The notes under the pieces: generated by a model
What the model saw: only the letters and a program-made list of their open reading frames with translations
What the model was told of the DNA's origin: nothing
Databases searched by the model: none
NCBI GenBank assembly: GCA_903927685.1
Contig: CAIYOB010001524.1
Location: 1-11,111 of the forward strand
Direction of reading: 5' to 3'
DNA: 11,111 nt
Origin: an uncultured Planctomycetaceae bacterium
GTDB lineage: Bacteria; Planctomycetota; Planctomycetia; Pirellulales; Pirellulaceae
In this document: positions 1 through 6,570 of the stretch, in pieces
Numbering within the stretch: the first letter of the stretch is position 1
Layout of the letters: every line of letters begins with the position of its first letter
Translations under genes and position numbers: made by a program

Positions 1-231
1 GAGGAGTCCGAGGAGTCCGACGGGGCCGCCTTCGAGTCGGCGGATGGTCTGCTCAATCTGCTGACCCAGGTTCGGCAACAGTTGATCGACGGCGACTACC
101 GCGCTTTGTATGCGGTCTGGGAGGTCTACGGCGTGGAAGACGAAGAGGAGGAGTCGCCTCCGCGGCCCGCCACCCGGAAACAGGGACAGCAGGTCGTCGA
201 CGAATTCCGCGCCTTGCTGGCAACGGAGTGA
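1..231 (+). CDS. C-terminal fragment of an unrecognised acidic protein (5' end outside window)
   Basis: Frame 1 is open from the first base to a TGA at 229-231, giving the last 76 residues of a protein that starts upstream. Third codon positions are strongly G/C, as in the certain genes here, so I take it as real coding sequence. The fragment starts with an acidic stretch (EESEESDG). A helical segment follows with the pattern LLNLLTQVRQQLIDGDYRAL and then YAVWEVYG, then an acidic run (EDEEEE) and a basic, proline-containing tail. The 'leucine-rich helix, GDxRALY, W' pattern followed by an acidic run resembles the C-terminal part of some large uncharacterised bacterial proteins, but I cannot name a family. 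It converges on the minus-strand gene ending at 285. The 53 bases between them show no convincing terminator hairpin. Confidence 0.7.
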   Translation, partial: EESEESDGAAFESADGLLNLLTQVRQQLIDGDYRALYAVWEVYGVEDEEEESPPRPATRKQGQQVVDEFRALLATE

Positions 232-284
232 GGAGCGGTCGGCGTTGCGTTGCGATACGAGGTGTTGAAGTACGCCCGCGCAGC

Positions 285-2669
285 CTATCGGGGAGGCGCC
301 TCGCTGGGCGACGTTTCGACCAGGATCAGCCGATCGATCGAGAAGGCGTTCTCCCTTTTTGATCCCGATACGTAGGCCGGGCCTTCGAGTTTGAGCGAGA
401 TGTAGGCGTCATAGTGCTTCTGCTCCGGCAGGGCCGCGTTGTAGGCCGCGAACAGACGCTGGTCGAAGACCCAACTGTGGTGCGCGTAGAAATACATTGT
501 CGGTGTGGCCTGCATGCGGCCGACGTAATGCCAGTGGTACTGCTCGTCGGCGGGAATTTCGCCGGGCGCCAGCACGCGTCGGACAAGGAACTTTGGAGTC
601 TGTTCTGTGTCCGAAAGGCCAAACTCGGGCGGCCGCTCGTGGTGGGCGGGGCGATCTGCCGTCCAGACGTGGTCTTCAATGCGCCACGCCTGACCCAAGG
701 CGGCCTCGGCATCGGCCGCGCGGCCCCCCGGTATCGGCCGGCCCGCGCCGGGGACCAAGGTCAAGAGCGGCCCGCAGAGGTCCACGATTGGCTTGCCCGC
801 AAACCGTTGGGGCAAAGGCGGCAGGTCGCGCAGGTACGCCAGCCGCGCGCCGTCCGCCGTCACGCGGGCCTCGGAACGGCCGCCGTACTTGGCGTAAGCC
901 GCCGTGTACTGGCCTTCGAGGCGGTCCGCCACGGCGCCGCGCGCAAACGGCCAATCGCCCTGGCGCGCCAGCGCATCCCACAGGAACAACATGGTCTCGT
1001 CCAGCGGAAGCCGCTCCTGCCGCACGCGGGCCGTCACGTCCGGATCGCCGCCCGCCCGCGCTTCGGCCTCGGCCAGCAGCGCGTCAGTCTCGATGAAAAA
1101 CGCTCGGTCGAAATACGCCCGACTGTGCGGCGGGACCGTGGCCAGCATCCCGGGCTCCTCGGCCTGCCGCCGTTCGAGATACTCCAGCAGTCGCCGCATG
1201 GCCGGCGCGGCGGGGCCGTAATAGAGCGTCAAGAACTCGTCGATCAGCGGCTCGACCGGCTGGCGCGGATCCAGCAGGAGCCGGGCGCCTACGTAATACT
1301 GCAAATCCGGGAAGCTGTAAAACCGGTGATCGCTGAGGGCCGCTTCCACAAAAAAATGCTGCAGCCCGTGCTCCTGGTAGAACTTCAGCGTCTCGGCCGT
1401 CCCGCGGACGTTGACATACGGCCAGACCATCTGCTGTCCCCACGGGCCCCAATAGTCATGCACGTCCAGTCGTGAGCAAATCTTCGCCCACGCCTCCCAT
1501 TCAGCACTCGCACCGGTGTTCAACGGGTGAAGCAGGCTCCGCAGGGTGTCCCGTTTCGGAACGGTGTTGAATTCCGCGCCGAGTTGCGCGATCCTGACCA
1601 TCACGTTGTCCCGCGGGCGGATGCCCGTTGGGATGTCGCGGTAGTAAGTGTAGGCGCTGGTGACCAGGACGAGGTCCGGGTAGTCGCGGGCAATGTCCTC
1701 GGCGATCTCGTTGGTGAAGTCCAGCACGACCCCGGCGTAGGAGCGGTAGCGATCGGCCAAGCCCAGGCAGCGCTCGCACACACACTTTCCGGAGGAACCG
1801 TCGTCCGGCACAAGCGAGTAGTAGCGCGGAAACGGCGCGCCTGTCTTGGAATCCTGGATGGCCTGCCGGTCCTTCTGGACGTAGCGGCGCAGGGCCGCGC
1901 CGAACCTCCGGCGCACCTCGGGATGTGACATGCAGACTTGCGTGTCACGCCGGCCGCTCTGGGTGAGCGCGAAGAAATCGGGCTGGTCGAACAGGTCGGG
2001 CCAGTCCGCGACGTACCGGTGGTGCGTGTGCGTCGTATAGGGGCTGCCGTACTTCAGGCAGTAGCCGTATTTGGCCTCGAGCTCTCGCCAGGCGTTGGCA
2101 AAGGAGTTCATCCGCAAGCGGACATCGAACGGCTGTCCCCGCGCCCAGCCGATCTCGCGCCGCGCGAAAGCCGGTTGCCCGCGGAGCGCCAGGTCCGCCG
2201 GCACGGTCCAGGCGTCCCGGCGCGGCACGTGCTCCGTAAGCGCGTCGAGGAACCGGACGCCGCCCACGCGCTCGAGCAGTTCGTAGACGGCATACAGCGT
2301 GCCCCGCGGGCGTCCCCCGGTCACGATCAGCTGGCCGTCGACGGCCCGGATACCCCATTCCTCCTCGCCCCAGCCGGTGGCATCCATCCCGTGCCTTGCG
2401 GTCAGCGCGGTCGGCCCGAGAAAGACCCCGCGCCCGCCGGAGAATTCGGACTCTGCGACGATCGGCAACTCGGCGCCCGTGCCACGTTTGAGAAAGACCG
2501 CCAGTTCCTCCGCAGCGAACCGTTCCGCCTGGGTCGGTTTTGCACCGAGCACGATGGCGTACTCGCTGCGCCCGTCCCGCGCCACGACCAGCAGCGGCGC
2601 GGGGGCCGCTGCCGGACTGTCCGCAGCGGACAAGGGCACCAGCAGGAGGAGAGGCAGGATCTGATTCAT
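285..2669 (-). CDS. Secreted DUF4838 domain protein (alpha-glucuronidase-N-like, putative glycoside hydrolase)
   Basis: This 794-residue protein reads from an ATG at 2669 to a TAG at 285-287. The N-terminus (MNQILPLLLLVPLSAAD) looks like a short signal peptide, so export is likely. Residues about 28-158 match the alpha-glucuronidase N-terminal-like fold often found before DUF4838, with AEELAVFLKRGTG and GTLYAVYELLERVGGVRFLD. Residues about 180-480 fit DUF4838: VCMSHPEVRR, a SLVPDDGSSGKCVCERC stretch with three close cysteines (296, 298, 301), DFTNEIAEDIA, and YYGPAAPAMRRLLEYL. The last 150 or so residues, rich in aromatics, may be a beta-sandwich binding domain. DUF4838 proteins are thought to act on polysaccharides but have little biochemistry; the substrate is unknown. 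An in-frame ATG at 2696 would add nine residues (MSHSPHGPA); neither start has a strong ribosome site. The reading frame stays open upstream to 2933, but that part is antisense to the neighbouring gene's 3' end and is not signal-like. The beta-helix gene lies 103 bases upstream on the same strand. Confidence 0.88.
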   Translation of the reverse strand: MNQILPLLLLVPLSAADSPAAAPAPLLVVARDGRSEYAIVLGAKPTQAERFAAEELAVFLKRGTGAELPIVAESEFSGGRGVFLGPTALTARHGMDATGWGEEEWGIRAVDGQLIVTGGRPRGTLYAVYELLERVGGVRFLDALTEHVPRRDAWTVPADLALRGQPAFARREIGWARGQPFDVRLRMNSFANAWRELEAKYGYCLKYGSPYTTHTHHRYVADWPDLFDQPDFFALTQSGRRDTQVCMSHPEVRRRFGAALRRYVQKDRQAIQDSKTGAPFPRYYSLVPDDGSSGKCVCERCLGLADRYRSYAGVVLDFTNEIAEDIARDYPDLVLVTSAYTYYRDIPTGIRPRDNVMVRIAQLGAEFNTVPKRDTLRSLLHPLNTGASAEWEAWAKICSRLDVHDYWGPWGQQMVWPYVNVRGTAETLKFYQEHGLQHFFVEAALSDHRFYSFPDLQYYVGARLLLDPRQPVEPLIDEFLTLYYGPAAPAMRRLLEYLERRQAEEPGMLATVPPHSRAYFDRAFFIETDALLAEAEARAGGDPDVTARVRQERLPLDETMLFLWDALARQGDWPFARGAVADRLEGQYTAAYAKYGGRSEARVTADGARLAYLRDLPPLPQRFAGKPIVDLCGPLLTLVPGAGRPIPGGRAADAEAALGQAWRIEDHVWTADRPAHHERPPEFGLSDTEQTPKFLVRRVLAPGEIPADEQYHWHYVGRMQATPTMYFYAHHSWVFDQRLFAAYNAALPEQKHYDAYISLKLEGPAYVSGSKRENAFSIDRLILVETSPSEAPPR

Positions 2670-2772
2670 GGCTGGGCCGTGAGGCGAGTGACTCATGAGT
2701 GCCTCGGTTCGGTGGTGTGAGTGGCGGGCCGCGCCGCGGGCGTCGAAATCGTGAGACGTCGGGCGAGTCCCG
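2670..2772 (-). other. Intergenic gap within the putative beta-helix / DUF4838 operon
   Basis: The 103 bases between the two secreted-protein genes contain neither an obvious terminator hairpin with a T-run nor a convincing promoter. They hold the alternative start (ATG at 2696) of the downstream gene. Co-transcription is the simplest reading. Confidence 0.4.
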
Positions 2773-4692
2773 TCAAGGGGCCTCTGCCACCCGGACGTCA
2801 TGCTGGACCGGCCAAGTGGCGCGGCGCTCGTCCGCGTACAAGCCCATCTTCTCGAGCGGCAACGGCTCGAAGCCGATCGCGTGCACGGCGGCCGGATCTT
2901 TGAATTCCAACCGCAACGGACGGCCGTCAGCATCTTTGGTTAGCCGCGCCCAGTCCTTGTCGGCGTCGAACACCAGATTCGCGCTCACGGTCTGCAACTG
3001 GCGAATCGCCGGCGCGATGTCCTCCCATTTCCCACCGGCACTGATGTTCCGCGAAAAGACATTTCGCTTTGGGACACCCGGGTCGTCCTCCAGGATGGTC
3101 ACGAGCGTCGGATAGCGGCCGCGCCACAACTCGTTCGTGTAGGGCACCGCCCGCAGGCCGGATCGCAGCGTCGCCTTGGGGTCGTCCGTGGCGGCCTTTT
3201 GCCAACCCATGCCGCGGTTGTCCAGGTGGGCCGCCTTCCAGCAGTCCAGGAACACGTTGTTTGTGACCGCGTTGTCGTCGCCACCGCCGATGAACACGGC
3301 TTGCATGCAGCGCTCGAACAGATTGCCGTGGATTGTATGTCCGCAGTGCTGGTCGTCCAGGTAAATGGTCATCCCGCCGTAGCCGGTGCTGCCGAGGATC
3401 TGGTGCCAGTAGTTGTAACGCAGGATATTGCCCCGCTGCGTCCAATCACGGCCCACGTAATAGGCCCCGGCGTCGCCGCTTTCCTCGACCACGTTGTGGA
3501 TCTCGTTGAATTCGACCACGTGGTCGTTGCCGCCCGCGGACAAGGCCATGTGCGGACCGTCGTGGACCAGGTTGTGCGCGATGCGGTTGCCCACGCCGCT
3601 GACGGTGATCGCCGTGTGGTACGTGCGGGCTCGCCGCGCGTAATGATCGACGTGGTTGTTCTCGGCGTTGTGGCCGGCCGGCGTCAGCGTCGTCCGCTGC
3701 CCGCCGCTCAGCGACAGGCCGCCTGCGCCCGTGAAGTACACGTCACAGCCGTAGACCTCGTGCCGTTGGCCGCCCGACACCGTGGCCCCGCGCAGGCCCG
3801 TATTGCGAATGGTGCAACCGACGAGGTGACAGTCTTCGCCACCTTGGAGCGCGACGGCCGTGCCTCGGCAAGCCTCCAGGATAAACCCGCGGAAGGTGAC
3901 ATGCGCCAGGTTCTCGCCGCGGATCAGCCCGTCGGACACGGACAGCACCGCGCGGCCTCCGGCGCGAGGCGGCCAGAAGTACAGCAGGCCCGCGGCGCGG
4001 TCCACGTAGTACTCGCCGGGCCGGTCGAGTTCCGCGAGCAGGTTGATTGCGTACCAGCGAGCGCGGTTGGGCGTGAGGCCATACACGGGTTTGACCTTAG
4101 CCGTGCGGAGCAGGGCGTGCTTGGCCGGATCAACGCCCGCCAGCGGCTCGAACAATTCCGCCCAGTCATGATGCCAATAGGCGAAGACCCACGGCTCCTT
4201 CTCGGCTTCCGCGTTCGGACTGCCAGCGCTGAAGCCTCGCACGCCCAGTTGACCGAAATCCGTGAGGCCCTGCGCCCGCAAATCGGCGACAACCACGTGG
4301 CCCCTCGCCTCGGCCGGCAACCGCTCCAGCACCGCCGCGTCGGCCACCGGTCGCCAGCCAGACACTTCGCGCCCACCCGTCAGCCGCACGCTGGCCCCGC
4401 GTTCGCCCAGATACGTGATCGGCGCGGCCGCCGTGCCGGAATCTTGCTGCGAGAACTCGACAGCCTGCGGCAGGAAGTACGTCCCGCCACCCACTCGCAC
4501 CGTCAGTGGCTGCTGAAGCGATCCGGCCTGCTTGAGTCTGCGAACCGCGTCGCGCGCCCCGGCCAGCGTCGCCAGCGGTTCTTCCTGCGTGCCCGAATTC
4601 CCATTGTCGCCCGTCGGCGACACGTACAGGTCCGCGGCGGATGCCGCCGTGGCAGAGATTACGGCAAGTACGAAGACAACTCGGTAGTTCAT
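2773..4692 (-). CDS. Secreted right-handed parallel beta-helix repeat protein
   Basis: This 639-residue protein reads from an ATG at 4692 to a TGA at 2773-2775. Residues 1-20 form a clear signal peptide (MNYRVVFVLAVISATAASAA), followed by DLYVSPTGDNGNSGT and LATLAGARDAVRRLK, the usual opening of secreted pectate-lyase-like beta-helix proteins. From about residue 255 to 550 the chain consists of short beta-strand coils with the N-x-[VI]-x-x-[NG] rhythm of a parallel beta-helix: HVTFRGFILEAC, CHLVGCTIRNTG, HEVYGCDVYFTG, NRIAHNLVHDG, HVVEFNEIHNV, HTIHGNLFERC, NAVTNNVFLDC. Such proteins typically bind or cleave uronate-containing or other polysaccharides outside the cytoplasm. I cannot assign catalytic residues or a substrate. 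The start is chosen for the signal peptide and an AAAGG tract about 8 bases upstream; an open extension to 4911 lacks export character. It precedes the DUF4838 gene and is probably co-transcribed with it. Confidence 0.88.
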   Translation of the reverse strand: MNYRVVFVLAVISATAASAADLYVSPTGDNGNSGTQEEPLATLAGARDAVRRLKQAGSLQQPLTVRVGGGTYFLPQAVEFSQQDSGTAAAPITYLGERGASVRLTGGREVSGWRPVADAAVLERLPAEARGHVVVADLRAQGLTDFGQLGVRGFSAGSPNAEAEKEPWVFAYWHHDWAELFEPLAGVDPAKHALLRTAKVKPVYGLTPNRARWYAINLLAELDRPGEYYVDRAAGLLYFWPPRAGGRAVLSVSDGLIRGENLAHVTFRGFILEACRGTAVALQGGEDCHLVGCTIRNTGLRGATVSGGQRHEVYGCDVYFTGAGGLSLSGGQRTTLTPAGHNAENNHVDHYARRARTYHTAITVSGVGNRIAHNLVHDGPHMALSAGGNDHVVEFNEIHNVVEESGDAGAYYVGRDWTQRGNILRYNYWHQILGSTGYGGMTIYLDDQHCGHTIHGNLFERCMQAVFIGGGDDNAVTNNVFLDCWKAAHLDNRGMGWQKAATDDPKATLRSGLRAVPYTNELWRGRYPTLVTILEDDPGVPKRNVFSRNISAGGKWEDIAPAIRQLQTVSANLVFDADKDWARLTKDADGRPLRLEFKDPAAVHAIGFEPLPLEKMGLYADERRATWPVQHDVRVAEAP

Positions 4693-4702
4693 CTTGGGGC
4701 CT

Positions 4703-4888
4703 TTATTCCAGAGGGATGGCACACGAGGAACCGGGATCAACCTGGAGGGTGGTCGATTCTCGCTCCGCGTAGAATCCCTGACTGCGCAGCGACAGGAAAC
4801 ACTCGTCGGCCAATTCGATGAAGCCGTCGCTGAGACTGGCGAAATCGTCGCGATGACAGACGGTGATTCGCCATGCTTGTTCGGGCAT
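4703..4888 (-). CDS. Uncertain small ORF just upstream of the beta-helix gene
   Basis: This 61-residue ORF (MPEQAWRITVCHRDDFASL at the N-terminus, SSCAIPLE at the C-terminus) ends with TAA only 10 bases before the ATG of the beta-helix gene, which is operon-like spacing. Its third codon positions are mostly G/C, so it looks more like coding than like a shadow. No start has a convincing ribosome site. The frame stays open upstream to 5134 and remains coding-like to about 4972 (a GTG there could start TVINTFHLARR), so the true N-terminus may lie further upstream, or this may be the tail of a broken gene. I do not recognise the family. It has no signal peptide or membrane segment. Confidence 0.3.
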   Translation of the reverse strand: MPEQAWRITVCHRDDFASLSDGFIELADECFLSLRSQGFYAERESTTLQVDPGSSCAIPLE

Positions 4889-5480
4889 TTCCGGATTCCC
4901 AGCCGGCGCATCCGGCCGGCCCTCGCGCTTTACGATCGCCTGGCGCCGGGCTAGATGGAAGGTGTTTATCACGGTCAAGACGTTGATTGTGTGCCATCTT
5001 GTGTCCCTGGTAAAGCCGATATCGCGTATTCCCTGGCCGAGGAACCGTTCTTCCCATGGCTGCAGGCGGAACACGGCTGGGCGGTCAACGTCCAGGATCG
5101 GCGGCGGGTGTCGCGGGCGTTGTAGGCCGACCAACGGTGGACCATCGAGCGACAGGGGCAGGTGCTGGGCGGCGTCAGTCTTTCCTGGCCGACGTGGGGC
5201 CGCCGCCGGAGGCGCCCCTGTGTTCGGTCCTGCTGGATCATCTGGCGGCTGGGATGGGCTATTTCCGCTGGATCCCGTCGAGTGCGCTCGACTTCCGGGG
5301 CTTCCGTCTGGCGGGAGGTCAGGTTCAGGCAGCGAAGCTTGACGAAGGGGGAGAGCGCGGGTCGAGGGACGAGACCCACAGCGCGCCGGAGTCGAGCGGA
5401 ACGGTGCGGTGTTGAGTTCGGGAAAGTGTCAAGAAGACCAAGCATCGGCGCCGGGGTTAGCTCGCGCGTCGATTCGCCAC
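4889..5480. other. Gene-poor region between the minus-strand operon and the REP-RAYT island
   Basis: Apart from the possible upstream extension of the small minus-strand ORF and the decayed + strand remnant, I see no intact gene, RNA gene or clear promoter here. From about 5341 to 5480 no frame keeps a coding bias, and this part appears non-coding. The promoter of the minus-strand operon should lie in this region but I could not place it with confidence. Confidence 0.5.
5026..5340 (+). pseudogene. Decayed coding remnant with an in-frame stop and a frame change
   Basis: Two adjacent stretches on the + strand look coding by third-position G/C bias but are not in one open frame. The first, in frame 2, reads IAYSLAEEPFFPWLQAEHGW and continues through NVQDRRRVSRAL to a TAG at 5123-5125, then carries on in frame as ADQRWTIERQGQVLGG. 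Near 5170-5185 the bias moves to frame 1, which reads FLADVGPPPEAPLCSVLLDH and then GMGYFRWIPSSALDFRGFRL. One nonsense change plus a single-base indel would explain this, so I call it a pseudogene. The family is not recognised and the boundaries are approximate. A 56-residue ORF (ATG at 4955 to the TAG at 5125) covers part of it, but its first half has low third-position G/C and no ribosome site. Confidence 0.38.
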
Positions 5481-5508
5481 TGTAACCCGAAGCGCCAGCG
5501 AGAGGGAC

Positions 5509-5525
5509 GTCGCGTATGACGCGAC
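5509..5525. repeat. Perfect 7-bp hairpin nested between inverted REP copies
   Basis: GTCGCGT and ACGCGAC form a perfect stem around an ATG loop. The hairpin lies between the inverted REP arm at 5492-5502 and its partner at 5536-5546 (GCGCCAGCGAG / CTCGCTGGCGC, 11 bp), so two stems are nested in one potential cruciform or RNA structure. There is no T-run after it, so it is not a classical intrinsic terminator. Confidence 0.7.
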
Positions 5526-5751
5526 GCGATGCCCACTCGCTGGCGCTGCGGGCGACGGGGGCTTGAGAGATCCCACTCGCTGGCGCTTCGGGTTACAGTG
5601 GGAGGGACGCCCACTCGCTGGCGCTTCGGGTTACAGTGGGAGGGACGCCCACTCGCTGGCGCTTCGGGTTATAGTGGGAGGGACGCCCACTCGCTGGCGC
5701 TTCGGGTTATAGTGGGAGGGACGCCCGCTCGCGGGTGTTTGGGGATGTGCT

Positions 5752-5761
5752 GGGAGGGAGG
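5752..5761 (+). promoter_or_regulatory. Ribosome binding site of the transposase gene, part of the last repeat
   Basis: GGGAGGGAGG lies 7 bases before the ATG at 5769 and is an excellent Shine-Dalgarno match. The same GTGGGAGGGA tract occurs in the spacer of the complete repeat units upstream, so the site appears to be taken from the repeat. Confidence 0.75.
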
Positions 5762-5768
5762 CTGAACA

Positions 5769-6281
5769 ATGGCGAATCGACCCCGAGGTTCCGCAAAGCG
5801 TCCGAACGAAGCGCCCATGCCAGATCCTCTGGGCTACTTCCTGACCTGGACAGCGTACGGCACTTGGCTCCCCGGTGACGAGCGCGGGTGGGTGAAATGG
5901 CATAAGGGCTTTCAGCTGCCGGATGCCCGAATCAAGGCGGCTTCCCAAGCCCTGCTGAAAGAGGATGCCTGTTACTTGGACGACCAGCAACGTGCGGTCG
6001 TGGAGCAGACCGTCAAAGATCACTGTCGCATTCGCGGCTGGCACCTACACGCGGTGAACGGGCGAACGAATCACGTGCACGTCGTCGTCTCCGCGAGCCG
6101 ACCGCCAAAGACGATTCGCAACGAACTCAAAGCCTGGTGCACAAGGAAACTGAATGAACTGCAGGCCCAGCGTAACGCCGCTCCTCGGGAGGAGTGGTGG
6201 GCCGAGCGAGGCAGCATTCGGCGACTGGACGACGAAGACAGCCTGGAAGCCGCCATCCGCTACGTGCTCGACGGCCAGTAG
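5769..6281 (+). CDS. REP-associated tyrosine transposase (RAYT), Y1 / IS200-like HUH family
   Basis: This 170-residue protein is a single-domain Y1 transposase. Such enzymes nick single-stranded DNA and form a covalent 5'-phosphotyrosine intermediate; RAYTs act on REP hairpins. The family opening appears as PLGYFLTWTAYGTWLPGDER at about residues 20-39. The HUH metal-binding motif lies in GRTNHVHVVVSA (about 98-109, His-Val-His). The segment KAWCTRKLNEL follows, then WWAERGSIRRLDDEDSLEAA and IRYVLDGQ at the C-terminus. The tyrosine in IRYVLDGQ is the likely nucleophile by family comparison, though no active-site alignment could be done. The ATG at 5769 is chosen for its strong ribosome site; MPDPLGYF at 5817 is a possible internal start. 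The stop is 2 bases before the right REP array. The length is normal for RAYTs, and no frameshift or missing HUH residue is visible, so the enzyme may be active. Confidence 0.9.
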   Translation: MANRPRGSAKRPNEAPMPDPLGYFLTWTAYGTWLPGDERGWVKWHKGFQLPDARIKAASQALLKEDACYLDDQQRAVVEQTVKDHCRIRGWHLHAVNGRTNHVHVVVSASRPPKTIRNELKAWCTRKLNELQAQRNAAPREEWWAERGSIRRLDDEDSLEAAIRYVLDGQ

Positions 6282-6283
6282 AC

Positions 6284-6391
6284 TGTAGCCCGAAGCGCCA
6301 GCGAGAGGGGGCGGTAGGACGCGGTGCCCTCTCGCTGGCGCGTCGGGTTACGGTGGGAGAGGTGCCCTCTCGCTGGCGCTTCGGGCTACGG
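6284..6391. repeat. Right REP array: one inverted and two direct units
   Basis: An inverted copy (TGTAGCCCGAAGCGCCAGCG) starts 2 bases after the transposase stop. Direct copies begin CCC at 6327 and 6365, again 38 bases apart. GCGCCAGCGAGAGGG (6295-6309) and CCCTCTCGCTGGCGC (6327-6341) are a perfect 15-bp inverted repeat around a 17-base loop. GAGAGG-TGC-CCTCTC (6357-6371) is a perfect 6-bp hairpin between the direct units. The array is framed by GTAG (6285-6288) and CTAC (6386-6389). Its hairpins could slow transcription leaving the transposase gene, but there is no T-run. Confidence 0.9.
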
Positions 6392-6570
6392 TGATCGAGC
6401 CCGCGGACGGGACTTGAGGATTCTGCGGGTTGTATCGCCGTCGCCGCGAACCGCGTGACGGAACGCGGCTCGGGTGGAGCACGCCGGAATTCCGCCAATT
6501 ACAATGAACACCGGTTTCAGCACCACTTGGCCCCCCCACGACCCTCGCGAACCGCCAGGAGCATCGGACC
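6392..6570 (+). other. Non-coding leader upstream of the ABC operon
   Basis: No frame shows coding bias in these 179 bases. TACAAT at 6500-6505 resembles a -10 box, but no acceptable -35 box lies about 17 bases upstream, so I do not call a promoter. The operon promoter should nevertheless be in this region or in the right REP array. AGGAG at 6557-6561, 9 bases before the GTG at 6571, is the ribosome site of the ATPase gene and decides its start. Confidence 0.5.

Larger units (their letters stand above)
5481..5761. repeat. Left REP array: one inverted and six direct 38-bp-period units
   Basis: An inverted copy starts at 5481 (TGTAACCCGAAGCGCCAGCG). Direct copies beginning CCC follow at 5532, 5572, 5610, 5648, 5686 and 5724. 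The spacing is 40 bases once and then exactly 38 four times. The core of a direct unit is ACTCGCTGGCGCTTCGGGTT, with CGC-TG-GCG as the inner and CCC/GGG as the outer pairing. The middle units are almost identical, while the 5532 and 5724 units at the ends are degenerate. Between units AGTGGG and CCCACT pair across a 7-base loop (for example 5597-5615). The last unit is reduced to CCCGC-TC-GCGGG and runs into the transposase ribosome site. Confidence 0.92.
5481..6391 (+). mobile_element. REP-RAYT island: Y1 HUH transposase gene bracketed by REP arrays
   Basis: A single Y1-type transposase gene sits between two arrays of the same 38-bp-period palindromic repeat. Each array begins with one copy in inverted orientation followed by copies in direct orientation, which is a BIME-like layout. 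The outermost copies (5482-5502 and 6369-6389) are inverted repeats matching at 20 of 21 positions. In REP-RAYT systems the transposase acts on REP hairpins carrying a GTAG tetranucleotide at the 5' foot. GTAG is present at 6285-6288 and, in reverse complement, as CTAC at 6386-6389. The left array has GTAA or reverse-complement TTAC/TTAT in the same position. RAYTs are usually immobile single-copy genes that spread their REPs, so this is probably a resident element rather than a recent insertion. Confidence 0.82.

Noticed and set aside
232..284. A bidirectional terminator between the convergent genes
   Set aside because: No stable stem followed by a T-run on either strand could be found in these 53 bases.
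414..1475. A 353-codon + strand open frame opposite the DUF4838 gene
   Set aside because: It is antisense to recognisable DUF4838 sequence and has no motif of its own.
2670..2933. N-terminal extension of the DUF4838 frame up to 2933
   Set aside because: The extension is antisense to the end of the beta-helix gene or intergenic, is rich in Arg and Ser, and would bury the signal peptide.
3199..4821. A 540-codon + strand open frame opposite the beta-helix gene
   Set aside because: The minus-strand product has a signal peptide and beta-helix repeats. The opposite frame is an Arg/Val/His/Gln-rich shadow.
5481..5761. A CRISPR array
   Set aside because: The whole 38-base period is repeated, with no unique spacers. 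The unit is a REP-like palindrome and no cas gene is near.
5529..5765. A 78-codon open frame running through the left REP array
   Set aside because: It stays open only because the repeats lack stops in that frame. The product is repetitive (SLALRV, RWRFGL) and has no independent support.
6477..6505. A sigma-70-like promoter with TACAAT as the -10 box
   Set aside because: The hexamer at the expected -35 position (GAGCAC) is a poor match, and a single TACAAT in 179 bases can arise by chance.
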